DNA of 40,891 nt from Alphaproteobacteria bacterium (lineage in GTDB: Bacteria; Pseudomonadota; Alphaproteobacteria; Rhodobacterales; Rhodobacteraceae), in contig JAUIHM010000021.1 of assembly GCA_030432315.1 (NCBI GenBank), positions 1-40,891 of the forward strand. The letters run 5' to 3'. Under the pieces are notes generated by a model, which ran no database searches, was not told where the DNA came from, and saw only the letters and a list, made by a program, of their open reading frames with translations. Positions 24,859 through 34,233 of this stretch are shown in pieces. Each line of letters begins with the position of its first letter. Positions within the stretch are counted from its first letter, which is position 1. The position numbers and the translations under genes are program-made.

Positions 24859-25893
24859 TCAGCCGTAGCGGTAGGGGCGGCCGGCTTTGACCATGTCGGC
24901 GTTGTACTGTTTGAAGATCTCGACGACCTGGGCCTTGACCTCGGATTCGGCGGCGATTTCATCCCAGAACACATGCGCGGCGTCTTCGACCGTTTGCCAT
25001 TCGGCGTCGGGGATCGTGGTCAGCTGCATCTTGTCTCCGTTGACCCGAAGGGCCGCTTCGCCGCCCCAGTACCACCACTGGCGGTAGTAGTGGCTCTGGT
25101 CCATGCAGACGCGGAGCAGGGTTTGCAGGTTCTCGGGAAGCTCGTTCCAGCGGTCCATGTTGGCGAAGAACGAGCCGGCCCAGGCGCCGGAGATGTTGTT
25201 GGTCAGGAAGTAGTTGGTCACGTCGGCCCAGCCGACGGTGTAGTCTTCGGTGATGCCCGACCAGGCGATGCCGTCAAGCTCGCCGGTCTGCACCGCAACC
25301 TCGATGTCTTCCCAGGGCAGGGTTACCGGCACGACACCGAACTGTGCCATGAAACGGCCTGCGGTCGGGAAGGTGAAGACCCGTTTGCCCTGCAGGTCGG
25401 CGAGGGAATTGATCGGATCCTTGGTGGCGAAGTGGCAGGGGTCCCAGGCCCCGGCGGAGATGTGTTTGACGCCGACCTTTGAATATTCCGCGTCCCAGAT
25501 TTCATTGAGGCCGTACTGGTTGAACAGCACCGGCACGTCGAGGGAATAGCGGGAAGCGAACGGGAAGTAGCCGCCGAATACCGTGACTTCGGTCGGCGAG
25601 GCCATGGAGTCGTCGTCGGACTGCACGGCGTCGATGGTGCCTTTCTGCATGGCGCGGAAGAGTTCGCCGGTCGGTACGAGCTGATCGGCGAAGAACAGTT
25701 CGATCTGCATCTGGTCGCCGGCGATGCGGTTGAAGTTGTCGATCGACGGCTTGATGACATGCTCGGCGAGCGCGGGGCCGGCGTAGGTCTGCAGGCGCCA
25801 GGTGATTGTGCTCTGGGCATGGACCGCAGGGGCGGCGAGGGTGGCGGCGCCGGCTGCCCCGGCGCTGGTCAGGAACTTGCGTCTTGTGGTCAC
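24859..25893 (-). CDS. dctP: TRAP transporter solute-binding protein (DctP family)
   Basis: A 344-residue periplasmic binding protein. It starts with a twin-arginine type signal (TTRRKFLTSAGAAGAATLAAPAVHA). The DctP fold is seen in IELFFADQLVPTGELFRAMQKGTIDA and in GKRVFTFPTAGRFMAQFG, whose Arg normally binds the substrate carboxylate, then VAVQTGELDGIAWSG. The start is a GTG with GAGGAGAA upstream. It closes the operon dctQ-dctM-DUF4336-dctP. The substrate is probably an organic acid, but the sequence does not say which. Confidence 0.95.
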   Translation of the reverse strand: MTTRRKFLTSAGAAGAATLAAPAVHAQSTITWRLQTYAGPALAEHVIKPSIDNFNRIAGDQMQIELFFADQLVPTGELFRAMQKGTIDAVQSDDDSMASPTEVTVFGGYFPFASRYSLDVPVLFNQYGLNEIWDAEYSKVGVKHISAGAWDPCHFATKDPINSLADLQGKRVFTFPTAGRFMAQFGVVPVTLPWEDIEVAVQTGELDGIAWSGITEDYTVGWADVTNYFLTNNISGAWAGSFFANMDRWNELPENLQTLLRVCMDQSHYYRQWWYWGGEAALRVNGDKMQLTTIPDAEWQTVEDAAHVFWDEIAAESEVKAQVVEIFKQYNADMVKAGRPYRYG

Positions 25894-25923
25894 TGGTCTT
25901 CTCCTCTGTTGATTCCGGTTTTT

Positions 25924-26658
25924 TCAGAATGCCTCGCCGACGGGCGTCAGGTTGCGAAAGCCGGCCCGCAGTCTCTGCGCCGCGTTTTCGCGGAAAATGT
26001 CACCATGGGCGATGACGATGGTTTCAGGGTCCCATGCCAGCATCCGTCCGAGTGCGGCGGCGAGCCGGTCGCGGTTGCCGGCAAAGGTCAGCCAAATGTC
26101 CCAGGGCATTCGGCCCTTCGGAGCGACGATACCGGCCAGACGGGCCAGCGGGCGGATCCACCAGGGCAGGTCTTCGGCGTGCATGTTTTCGATCAGGTCG
26201 GTCAGGATCAGCACGCGGGAGGCAGGATGGAAGAACGCCGTTTCGATGAGGGCGCGGCTGCCCTTGACGGTGATCTGCTCGATCTGTCCCTGCCATTCGG
26301 CGGGCGCGTCGTCCGGGAGGTCGCGGTCGAACCGGACGGATATGCCCCGGCTTCGCGCGCGGTCCCGCGTGCCGGGCGCGGCCCAACTCACGGTGCCGGA
26401 TACCGCCCGCTGCCACGCACCGATATGTGCGTAGTGTATCCGGTTGGGCGAGACGAGGTGGCGGATGGGGCCGAGCGCTTCGAGACGCGCCTGCAGCCCC
26501 GCGGAATGGGCGACGGGAGAATGCAGGAACAGATCGCCGTTCGTCAGCCGGATCACTGTCATCCGGGTGGGAAACGGGACGCCGCAGAAGGAGATTGCCG
26601 GACCGTCCGCCATCCAGATGTCCCGTCCAAGAGGGATGAGGTCCGGGTCATCTTCCAT
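25924..26658 (-). CDS. DUF4336 protein inside the TRAP operon
   Basis: A 244-residue protein of the DUF4336 family, which resembles metallo-beta-lactamase folds. Visible are MTVIRLTNGDLFLHSPV, LVSPNRIHYAHIGAW with H75 and H78, LILTDLIENM and VIAHGD near the C-terminus, all plausible metal-site pieces. ATG 26658 overlaps the end of dctM by 11 bp, so the two are probably translationally coupled. dctP starts 30 bp after its stop. Its job in the TRAP operon is unknown; a hydrolase acting on the imported compound is only an inference. Confidence 0.88.
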   Translation of the reverse strand: MEDDPDLIPLGRDIWMADGPAISFCGVPFPTRMTVIRLTNGDLFLHSPVAHSAGLQARLEALGPIRHLVSPNRIHYAHIGAWQRAVSGTVSWAAPGTRDRARSRGISVRFDRDLPDDAPAEWQGQIEQITVKGSRALIETAFFHPASRVLILTDLIENMHAEDLPWWIRPLARLAGIVAPKGRMPWDIWLTFAGNRDRLAAALGRMLAWDPETIVIAHGDIFRENAAQRLRAGFRNLTPVGEAF

Positions 26659-27970
26659 AGACGTACTCCGGCAGCCACAGGGCAATGCCAGGAAAGGCCA
26701 TGATGATCGCGAGGGCCAGAACCATCACACAGACGAAGGGCGCGATGGAGCCGTAGATGTCGCGCATGGTGATTTCCGGGGGGGCCATGGCGCGCATCAG
26801 GAACAGGTTGTAGCCGAACGGTGGCGTCATGTAGGCGATCTGGGTGGTGATGGTGTAGAGCACCCCGTACCAGACCAGATCGAAACCGAGCGCCTGGACC
26901 AGCGGCACATAGAGGGGGGCGACAATCACCAGCATTGCCGTGTCGTCGAGGAAGGTTCCCATGATCAGGAACGACAGCTGCATCAGGATCAGGATCATCC
27001 ACGGGTTCAGGCCGAGCTGTTCGGTGAACAGGCTCTCGATCGCCTTGACCGCGCCGAGGCCGTCGAACACGGCGCCGAAACCCAGAGCGGCGAGGATGAT
27101 CCACATGAACATGCAGGAGATGGCGAGGGTCTGGCGCACGGAGGTTTCGAATACCGTCCAGGTCATGCGGCGTTTGAGGATGGCGGCGAGGAACGCGGTC
27201 ATCGCGCCGATGGCGGAGCTTTCGACGAGGGAGGTCCAGCCGTTGACGAAGGGGATCATCATCGCGGCGAAAATGCCGAGCGGCAGGATGCCCGCCCCCA
27301 GCAGCCGGATTTTTTCTGCACGTGGAACTTCGCGGCCCGCTTCCGGGAGGGCGGGACCGAGTTCGGGTTGGAATTTGCAGCGGAGCCAGATGTAGATCAC
27401 GAACATCGACGCCATCATCAGGCCCGGCACGACCCCGGCCAGCCAGAGCTGACCCACGGGTGCGCGGGCGATCATGGCGTAGAGCACCAGCACGACAGAG
27501 GGCGGCACGAGGATGCCGAGCGAGGAGCCGGCCTGGATGACGCCCGTGACCATGCGTTTGTCGTAGCCGCGTTTGAGCAGTTCCGGCAGAGCGATGGTGG
27601 CGCCAATGGCCATGCCGGCGACGCTGAGGCCGTTCATGGCCGAGATCAGCACCATCAGGCCGATGGTGCCGATCGCAAGGCCGCCGTTCAGCGGCCCCAT
27701 CCAGACGTGGAACATGCGGTAAAGGTCGTCGGCGATGCGGCTCTCCGACAGCACGTAGCCCATGAAGATGAACATCGGCAGGGTCAGCAGCGGGTACCAC
27801 TTCATCAGCTTCATCGCCGAGGAAAACGGGATGTCCGATCCGCCGACCCCCCAGAGGGCAATGGCGGCGACCGCGGCGACGAAGCCGATGGCACCGAACA
27901 CGCGCTGCCCGGTCATGAGCATCAGCATCATGGTCGCGAACATGAAGACGGCGATCATTTCATAGGACAT
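26648..27970 (-). CDS. dctM: TRAP transporter large permease (DctM)
   Basis: A 440-residue inner-membrane protein with about 12 helices, the Na+-driven transport subunit. DctM features are GMAIGATIALPELLKRGYDKRMVTGVIQAGSSLGILVPPSVVLVLYAM, MGTFLDDTAMLVIVAPLYVP and TPPFGYNLFLMRAMAP. ATG 27970 (MSYEMIAVF) shares its A with the dctQ stop (TGATG), so translation is coupled. Longer starts upstream would overlap dctQ widely. Confidence 0.96.
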   Translation of the reverse strand: MSYEMIAVFMFATMMLMLMTGQRVFGAIGFVAAVAAIALWGVGGSDIPFSSAMKLMKWYPLLTLPMFIFMGYVLSESRIADDLYRMFHVWMGPLNGGLAIGTIGLMVLISAMNGLSVAGMAIGATIALPELLKRGYDKRMVTGVIQAGSSLGILVPPSVVLVLYAMIARAPVGQLWLAGVVPGLMMASMFVIYIWLRCKFQPELGPALPEAGREVPRAEKIRLLGAGILPLGIFAAMMIPFVNGWTSLVESSAIGAMTAFLAAILKRRMTWTVFETSVRQTLAISCMFMWIILAALGFGAVFDGLGAVKAIESLFTEQLGLNPWMILILMQLSFLIMGTFLDDTAMLVIVAPLYVPLVQALGFDLVWYGVLYTITTQIAYMTPPFGYNLFLMRAMAPPEITMRDIYGSIAPFVCVMVLALAIIMAFPGIALWLPEYVYGR

Positions 27971-28476
27971 CAGAGGGCAACGCCGCGCAGTTTGGCAATG
28001 TCCTTGAAGAACTCGGAGATCGACTGGAGCAGCATCAGGAAGATGCCGATGCACATGGTCACCTTGATCGGCCAGATATAGGGGCGCCAGGCAGTGGGAG
28101 AGCGTTCATTGTACTGCAGCGAATACATGGTGCTCTCAAGCCCGCCGTAGAGCAGCACGCCGAGATAGAACATCAGAAACAGGACGGTAATCGCGTCGAT
28201 CTGCGCTTTTTTGCGGTCGGACCAGTTGGCATAGAACAGGTCCATGCGCACGTTCGAGCCCATCTGGATCGAATAGGGTCCGCCGAGGATGTAGTAGGCG
28301 ACCATCAGGAACTGGGCGATTTCGAGGGTCCAGAGCGAAGGCAGAAAAAACGTCTTGGAGACTGAGGACCAGAGCAGGACGCCGATCATGGCAAACAGGC
28401 CGTACATGACCAGGCGCCCGAGGCGATAGTTGAAGCGGTCTACCACGCGTACGAATGTTCGGATCAGATCTGGCAC
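27970..28476 (-). CDS. dctQ: TRAP transporter small permease (DctQ)
   Basis: A 168-residue four-helix inner-membrane subunit. Helices are MYGLFAMIGVLLWSSV, IAQFLMVAYYILGGPYSI, AITVLFLMFYLGVLLYGG and VTMCIGIFLMLLQSI. SNVRMDLFYANWSDRKKAQID is typical of the DctQ loop. GTG 28476 is the likely start; a TTG at 28545 would add 23 residues. It is first in the operon, though no clear promoter was found upstream. Confidence 0.92.
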   Translation of the reverse strand: MPDLIRTFVRVVDRFNYRLGRLVMYGLFAMIGVLLWSSVSKTFFLPSLWTLEIAQFLMVAYYILGGPYSIQMGSNVRMDLFYANWSDRKKAQIDAITVLFLMFYLGVLLYGGLESTMYSLQYNERSPTAWRPYIWPIKVTMCIGIFLMLLQSISEFFKDIAKLRGVAL

Positions 28477-28633
28477 CGTGCCCCGCGAGCTTGACTGCAA
28501 GTTTGTGCGGCATGAGACACGGCCCGGTCGGGCGTTGTCAATCAATTCAGGTCCGGCTGATCGGCATGCGCCTGAAATTTGATCGAATGGTCCAAAAAGC
28601 CCGAAAAACGACCAGTCGAAGGTTTGGTCAGCG

Positions 28634-28665
28634 CCGGGGCGGCGGACCTGCGGCTGCCGCCCCGG
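28634..28665 (-). terminator. Strong GC hairpin downstream of phoX
   Basis: CCGGGGCGGC (28634-28643) pairs perfectly with GCCGCCCCGG (28656-28665), 12-base loop, starting 17 bp after the phoX stop. No T-tract follows, so it is a hairpin-only terminator or 3' stabiliser candidate. Confidence 0.5.
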
Positions 28666-28682
28666 AGCCTTTCAGCGGCGCG

Positions 28683-30653
28683 TCAGCCGATCCTGCCGCC
28701 GCCCTGTTTGGTGATGACCACGACCGACGGGCGGACGGGCAGGGCTTCGGAGAAGTCGGGCCAGCGGGTGGCTGGCGCCTCGAAGGTGGACGGTCCGTCG
28801 TCGCCGGGGTGCTGGACGGCGAGGAACAGGGTTTCGCCCGAGGGGGTGAAGTAGGGGCCGCACATCTCGGCGCCGACGGGAACGCGGAAGAAGAGCTGCG
28901 ACGTGCCGCGGGCTTCGCCCTCGGTATCGACCGCCCAGAGCCCGTCGGTGCGTCCGGTTGCCTTGGCGCTGTTGCCGTCGGTCGAGACCCAGAGTCGGCC
29001 GTCGGCGTCGATGGCACAGTTGTCGGGCATGCCGAACCAGCCGTTTTCAGTGGTGGCGGAGGAGAAACTCGCGCCGACCTCGGCCACCGAGGGATCACCG
29101 CATTTCAGCAGAATGTCCCAGGTGGATTTGGTGGAGGCGAAATCACCGTCCGTCTCGGTGATCTCGATGATGTGGCCGAAGGCGTTGTCAGCGCGCGGGT
29201 TGGCGGCGTTTTCGTCGCCGGCGGCCCGTCGGGTGTTGTTGGTCAGCATGCAGTAGACGCGGCAGGTTTTGGCATTGGGCTGTACGTCTTCCGGGCGGTC
29301 CATTTTGGTGGCACCCAGCAGGTCGGCGGCGCGGCGGGTTTCGATCACCACGTCAGCCTGGGAAGCAAAGCCGTTTTCTTCCGTGAGCGGGCCGTCTCCG
29401 TAGACGAGCGGCATCCATTCGACCGTGCCGTCGGCGTCGAAGCGGGCGACGTAAAGTGTGCCGTCGTCGAGCAGATCGGCGTTGGCCGCGCGGTCATCGG
29501 GGTTGAAGACACCGTTGGTAACGAACTTGTAGACGTAATCAAAACGCTCGTCGTCACCGGAGTAAAGCACGACGCGACCGTCACCATTGACCACGGTTTC
29601 GCAGCCTTCGTGCTTGAAACGGCCGACGGCGGTGCGCTTTTTCGGTACGGCATTCGGGTCGGTCGGATCCACCTCGACGATCCAGCCGAAGCGGTTAGGT
29701 TCATTCGGTTCGCGGCTGATGTCGAACCGGTCGTAGAAGTTTGCCCATTCGTACCAGCCGCCCGGAACCCCGTAGCGGGAATGGTTGGCATATTCCGGAT
29801 GATCCTCCGGCAGGTCGCCCTTGAAGTAGCCGTGGAAGTTTTCCTCGGCCATCAGGTATGTACCCCAGGGCGTGACGCCGCCGGCGCAGTTGTTGAGCGT
29901 GCCGAGCACCGTCATGCCTTCGGGATCTCCGGCGGTTTTCAGCCGGTCGTGGCCGGCGGCAGGGCCGGTGAGGTGCATTTCGGTGGTGGCGGTGATGCGG
30001 CGGTTGAGCGGGCTGTCGGCAACGACCTCGAAACCGTCGCCGCTGTTCACGAGTTCGAGAATCGAACCGCCGTGCGCCGCCATTTCGATGTCGACCATTT
30101 CCTTGGTGAAGTCGGGGATCGTGACGCCGTCGTCGGTAACCACTGCAACGCCAGGGAACATCAGGTGGGCGTCGGTATATTCGTGATTGACGAACAGGAG
30201 GCCACGGGTTTCGTCGTCCCCGATGGGGAAGAAGCCGATGTAGTCGTTGTTGTAGCCGAACTGCTGCGCCTGGGCCTCGGCGGTCTGGTTCATCGGGTCG
30301 AAAGCGGGAGCGCCGGCGGTGACCGGATCACCCCAGCGCATCAGAATCCGGGCATCGTAACCGTCGGCGACATGATGGGTTTCATCGCTGCCGGCGGTGA
30401 CCTCGGCAAAGTCGAATGCGGACTCCGGGTGGGAGCCGGCCCGGGCCCGACCGGCCGTCAGGGCCAGCGGGCTGACGGTTGCGGCGATGGCGCTGACGGC
30501 GAGGGAGCCGCGCAGGATGTCCCGGCGGGACCAGCGGGCGCCGATGATGTCGCCCATCGTCGGATTGGCGGCGGTGTTCGACGGGATGTCCTCGCCTGCC
30601 TCACGGATTTCGGACGGGGTGGCGAACGGACGTGGCGAAGTCTCTGACGTCAT
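28683..30653 (-). CDS. phoX: PhoX-family phosphatase
   Basis: A 656-residue exported enzyme of the PhoX (DUF839) family: a Ca/Fe-dependent alkaline phosphatase that releases phosphate from organic esters. It has a twin-arginine signal (SRRDILRGSLAVSAIAA, RR at 43-44) set after a 40-residue leader, as usual in this family. Family landmarks include GLLFVNHEYTD, GTLNNCAGGVTPWGTYLMAEENFHGYF, FKHEGCETVVNGDGRVVLYSGDDERFDYVYKFV and MPDNCAIDADGRLWVSTDG. The paired cysteines (NNCAGG, HEGCE) fit the active-site region. A Pho-box-like element lies upstream, which suggests phosphate-starvation control. Confidence 0.95.
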   Translation of the reverse strand: MTSETSPRPFATPSEIREAGEDIPSNTAANPTMGDIIGARWSRRDILRGSLAVSAIAATVSPLALTAGRARAGSHPESAFDFAEVTAGSDETHHVADGYDARILMRWGDPVTAGAPAFDPMNQTAEAQAQQFGYNNDYIGFFPIGDDETRGLLFVNHEYTDAHLMFPGVAVVTDDGVTIPDFTKEMVDIEMAAHGGSILELVNSGDGFEVVADSPLNRRITATTEMHLTGPAAGHDRLKTAGDPEGMTVLGTLNNCAGGVTPWGTYLMAEENFHGYFKGDLPEDHPEYANHSRYGVPGGWYEWANFYDRFDISREPNEPNRFGWIVEVDPTDPNAVPKKRTAVGRFKHEGCETVVNGDGRVVLYSGDDERFDYVYKFVTNGVFNPDDRAANADLLDDGTLYVARFDADGTVEWMPLVYGDGPLTEENGFASQADVVIETRRAADLLGATKMDRPEDVQPNAKTCRVYCMLTNNTRRAAGDENAANPRADNAFGHIIEITETDGDFASTKSTWDILLKCGDPSVAEVGASFSSATTENGWFGMPDNCAIDADGRLWVSTDGNSAKATGRTDGLWAVDTEGEARGTSQLFFRVPVGAEMCGPYFTPSGETLFLAVQHPGDDGPSTFEAPATRWPDFSEALPVRPSVVVITKQGGGRIG

Positions 30654-30730
30654 TGGCTGTGCTCCATGTCACGGGAAATCGGACCCGCCGCCGGGGCAGC
30701 GGGTCATCGGCGCGACAATGCCGGGTTTCG

Positions 30731-30759
30731 GCGACGGTTTTGTGACCCCTTTGTGGCAG
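30731..30759 (-). promoter_or_regulatory. Pho-box-like element upstream of phoX
   Basis: Read on the minus strand there are three 7-bp half-sites at an exact 11-bp period: CTGCCAC, GGGTCAC and CCGTCGC, separated by AAAG and AAAA. The PhoB consensus is CTGTCAT half-sites with 4-bp AT-rich spacers. Matches are 5/7, 4/7 and 4/7, so the spacing is stronger evidence than the bases. It starts 77 bp upstream of the phoX ATG. Confidence 0.5.
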
Positions 30760-30771
30760 AAGTGTGCGGGA

Positions 30772-33700
30772 TTACTCCGCCGCGCGGGGAGCGGTGCGCG
30801 CCGGCGTTCCCGTCGTGGCGCCGGTCGGCCAGATCACGTCTTCGGCAAGGCTGCGCCGCGATGCCCGGCGCAGGTTGCGGTCCCGGGCGATGCGGCTGTC
30901 CGGGCCGGCGATCCAGACGGCGGCGGCGGTGAACAGCGCGCCCAGACCTGCCGACATCCAGACCCGGATCGACAGCAGCGCGGGCGTGACGATCAGGGTC
31001 AGGACCGTCGCGAGGCCGAGGCCGAACACCACGGCGGTTGCCAGCTGGTTCCACCACAGGGCCGCCGGGGCGCCGATGGTGTAGCCGCCGTTGATGAAGT
31101 CGACGGTGATGCCGAACATCATCGGCGACAGGCCGGCGATGGTCGTGCTGGTGGTCAGCAGCACCGGACGGATGCGGGACTCGGCGGTTTTGACGATCGC
31201 ATCGAGCGGCGCCATGAACTGGCGGTTTTCCTGGAAGGTGTCGATCAGGATGATGTTGTTGTTCACCACGATCCCGGCCAGGGCGACGATGCCGGTGCCG
31301 GTCATGATGATCGAGAAGGTCTGGTCCATTACCAGCATGCCGATCAGCACGCCGGTAACCGAAAGCACCACCGCCGTCAGCACCAGCACGGAATTGTAGA
31401 CCGAATTGAACTGTGCCAGCAGGATGACGAACATCAGCCCGAGGGCGGCGGCGAAGGCGCTCATCAGGAAGGCCTGGCTTTCGGCCTGGTCTTCCTGGTC
31501 GCCGGTCCACTGCCAGGAGACCGATCCGGGCAGGTCGGCGTCGCTTTCCAGCCACTCCGTCAGCTTTTCGATTTCGGCGGTGGGATTGCCGTCCGGGGTC
31601 ACGTCCGCCTTGACGTCGAAATAGCGTGCCCCCTGGTAGCGGTCGATCTGGGACAGGGATGGAACCGGTTTGCGGGTGATGAAGGCCGACAGCGGCACGA
31701 GGCCCTTGTTGGTGCGGACCCGAAGCGTGTCGAGGGTCGACAGCAGGCGGTCGCTTTCGGGCAGCCGCACCCGGATGTCGATTTCCTCGTCGGAGGTTTC
31801 GACGCGCATGGTGTCGAGGGTGACGCCCCGGGTGACGAGCTGGACCATCGCACCCACCGTCGCCACGTCAGCGCCGAAGCGTCCGGCCTGGGCAATGTCG
31901 ACGTCAATCTGCCAGTCGATACCGGGCAGGGGAAGCGTGTCCTCCACGTCGCGCAGCGTCGGCTGGGCCTCGAAATGGTCGCGCACGGTGATGGCAGCGG
32001 ACCTGAGTTCCTCCCAGTTGTTGCCGCTGATCCGCAGATGCAGGGGTTTGCCCTGGCCGGGACCCTGGGCGGCCTCGGATATTTCCGATTCGATCCCCGG
32101 GAGGACGACCAGCCGCTCGTTGATGTCCGCGAGGATCTCGCGGCCGGGTTTGCGGGTGCCCCAGGGTTCCAGTTCGATCTGTACCTGACCGACGGAGTCG
32201 CGCGGGCCGAGATCCCCGCCGGTGTTGAGCCCGCCGCCGCCCGCGAAGGCGAACATGGATTCAACCCCCGGAACCTGGGCGATCTGCTCTTCGACCTGGC
32301 GGACGAGGGTGTCTTTCTCCTCGATCGACAGGTTGCCGCGCGCCCGGACGTAGGCAATCGCGCGTTCCGGCTCGGTCTCGACGAAGAATTCCACGCCGCG
32401 GCTGTGTTCGCCGAAGTAGGAGAAGACCATCACGACAAAGACGATGACGGCACCGATGGAGACGAAAGGCATCACCGGGTTGCCGGTGAGAAAACGGATC
32501 AGACGGCCGAACAGGGTCGGCCGGTAGCCGGCCCGGCCGACCGGAGGGATTTTCCTGTGGCGCAGCGAACCGCCGACGAGGGACAACCCGGTGGCGGCAA
32601 GTGCCATCAGCAGGGCACCTGGCACCAGGGAGCCGCGGACCATCATGGCGAGGCCGATCCAGAGGACCACCGCGAGCGGGACGAGCAGGACCAGGCGCAG
32701 CGCCAGCGGGGTGCGGTCGTGCAGGAATTCCGAGCCGTGGCTGACATGGCGAGAGAACCGGCCGGCGATGCCGCCGAGCACCGGAAGGAAGATCAGGGCG
32801 ACGACCAGCGAGGCGGAGAGCACGAAAATCAGCGTCACCGGCAGGTTGCCCATGAATTCACCGGCCACGCCGGGCCAGAACAGCATCGGCAGGAAGGCGC
32901 AGAGGGTGGTGGCGGTCGAGGAAATGATCGGCCAGAACATCCGCTTCGAACTTTCGCCGTAAGCGCGCATTGGGCCGGTTCCGGCGTCGATGTGCTGCTC
33001 GGCGTATTCCGCGACGACAATGGCACCGTCCACCAGCATGCCGACCGCGAGGATCAGGCCGAACATGACGATGTTGGAGATCGAGATGCCGAACACCGCC
33101 AGAAGGGCAAAGCAGAGCATGAAGGAGGTGGGAATGGCGAACCCGACCAGCAGGGCGGACCGGGTGCCGAGGCTTGCCAGCACCACCACCATCACCAGGC
33201 AGATCGCGGTCAGGACCGAGCCCTGCAGCTGGTTGACCATGTTGGATACCTCGGTGCTGGTATCCATCGAGAAGTTGACACGCAGGGCCTGCTGCAGTTC
33301 GGCGGGCCATTCCGACTGGATCCGGGCCACGGTGTCGCGGACCAGCTGGACGGTTTCGATGACGTTTTCACCCTTGCGCTTGCTGACCTGCATGGCGACG
33401 GTCGGTTCGCCGTTGAAGCGGGCGGTGCCCTCGCGGTCCTCGAAGGTGAGGCGGATTTCGGCCAGATCGCCGAGAGTGACGATGCTGTCGCCGTTGACCT
33501 TCACCGGCAGGGAATAGACGTCCTGCGGGCCGTTGAAGGCCGCGGGGATCTTGACCGAGAAAGCCCCGGATTCGGTATCGACCTCACCGGCGGCGATAAG
33601 CTGGTTGTTGCGGGTGACGACACTCACCAGTTCGTCCGCCGTGACGTTGTAGGCTTCGAGCTTGAGCGGATCGATCAGCACCTCGATCATTTCGTCGCGG

Positions 33701-34233
33701 TGACCGGCCAGGTCGGCCTCCAGAACCGCGGGCAGCGCCTCGATGCGCTCCTGCATGTCCTTGGCGACGCGCAGCAGCGTACGTTCCGGAACGCTGCCCG
33801 AAAGGGAGATCACCAGAACCGGAAATTCCGAGAAGTTGATTTCATTGATCGAATACTGGTCGGCCCCTTCGGGGAAGCCGGCTTCGGCCTTGGTGACCGC
33901 GTCGCGCACGTCCGCGAGGGTGGCGCTGCGGTCCCAGCCGAATTCGAACTCGAGCGCCACCCCGGCATAGCCTTCGGCGGCGGTGGAGCTCATCTTCTCC
34001 AGCCCGTCGAGGCCCTGCAGTTCGGTTTCGAGGGGCCGGACCAGCAGCTTTTCGGAATCCTCGGCGGAAATGCCCGGGAAGGGCACCGACACGAACAGTG
34101 CCGGGATTTCGATATCCGGCTCGCCCTCCTTGGGCAGGGACACATAGGCGTAGCCACCCGCGGCAAGCGAAAGGATAACAAAGGCCACGATCATGCGGGC
34201 CCGGGAGGTGGCCCAGTCGACGATCCCCCTCAT
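30772..34233 (-). CDS. RND efflux pump permease subunit
   Basis: An 1153-residue inner-membrane pump of the AcrB/MexB-like superfamily, a proton-driven exporter. Helix 1 is at 12-32, with porter domains after helices 1 and 7. Helix 4 has VDGAIVVAEYA (401-411), so a single Asp (D402) stands where AcrB has an Asp pair. Helix 10 has GIVVNNNIILIDTF. Two further hydrophobic stretches (about 511-527 and 537-555) sit between helices 6 and 7, and there is an extra C-terminal segment (LGALFTAAAVWIAGP). The start overlaps the membrane fusion gene by 4 bp (ATGA), so they are coupled. The substrate is unknown; no outer-membrane channel gene is adjacent. Confidence 0.94.
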   Translation of the reverse strand: MRGIVDWATSRARMIVAFVILSLAAGGYAYVSLPKEGEPDIEIPALFVSVPFPGISAEDSEKLLVRPLETELQGLDGLEKMSSTAAEGYAGVALEFEFGWDRSATLADVRDAVTKAEAGFPEGADQYSINEINFSEFPVLVISLSGSVPERTLLRVAKDMQERIEALPAVLEADLAGHRDEMIEVLIDPLKLEAYNVTADELVSVVTRNNQLIAAGEVDTESGAFSVKIPAAFNGPQDVYSLPVKVNGDSIVTLGDLAEIRLTFEDREGTARFNGEPTVAMQVSKRKGENVIETVQLVRDTVARIQSEWPAELQQALRVNFSMDTSTEVSNMVNQLQGSVLTAICLVMVVVLASLGTRSALLVGFAIPTSFMLCFALLAVFGISISNIVMFGLILAVGMLVDGAIVVAEYAEQHIDAGTGPMRAYGESSKRMFWPIISSTATTLCAFLPMLFWPGVAGEFMGNLPVTLIFVLSASLVVALIFLPVLGGIAGRFSRHVSHGSEFLHDRTPLALRLVLLVPLAVVLWIGLAMMVRGSLVPGALLMALAATGLSLVGGSLRHRKIPPVGRAGYRPTLFGRLIRFLTGNPVMPFVSIGAVIVFVVMVFSYFGEHSRGVEFFVETEPERAIAYVRARGNLSIEEKDTLVRQVEEQIAQVPGVESMFAFAGGGGLNTGGDLGPRDSVGQVQIELEPWGTRKPGREILADINERLVVLPGIESEISEAAQGPGQGKPLHLRISGNNWEELRSAAITVRDHFEAQPTLRDVEDTLPLPGIDWQIDVDIAQAGRFGADVATVGAMVQLVTRGVTLDTMRVETSDEEIDIRVRLPESDRLLSTLDTLRVRTNKGLVPLSAFITRKPVPSLSQIDRYQGARYFDVKADVTPDGNPTAEIEKLTEWLESDADLPGSVSWQWTGDQEDQAESQAFLMSAFAAALGLMFVILLAQFNSVYNSVLVLTAVVLSVTGVLIGMLVMDQTFSIIMTGTGIVALAGIVVNNNIILIDTFQENRQFMAPLDAIVKTAESRIRPVLLTTSTTIAGLSPMMFGITVDFINGGYTIGAPAALWWNQLATAVVFGLGLATVLTLIVTPALLSIRVWMSAGLGALFTAAAVWIAGPDSRIARDRNLRRASRRSLAEDVIWPTGATTGTPARTAPRAAE

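Noticed and set aside
26444..28081. 545-codon His/Asp/Gly-rich open frame opposite dctM and dctQ
   Set aside because: Composition is typical of the reverse complement of a GC-rich membrane protein gene; no homology seen.
28455..30647. 730-codon open frame opposite phoX
   Set aside because: Antisense shadow; phoX on the other strand has a twin-arginine signal and family motifs.
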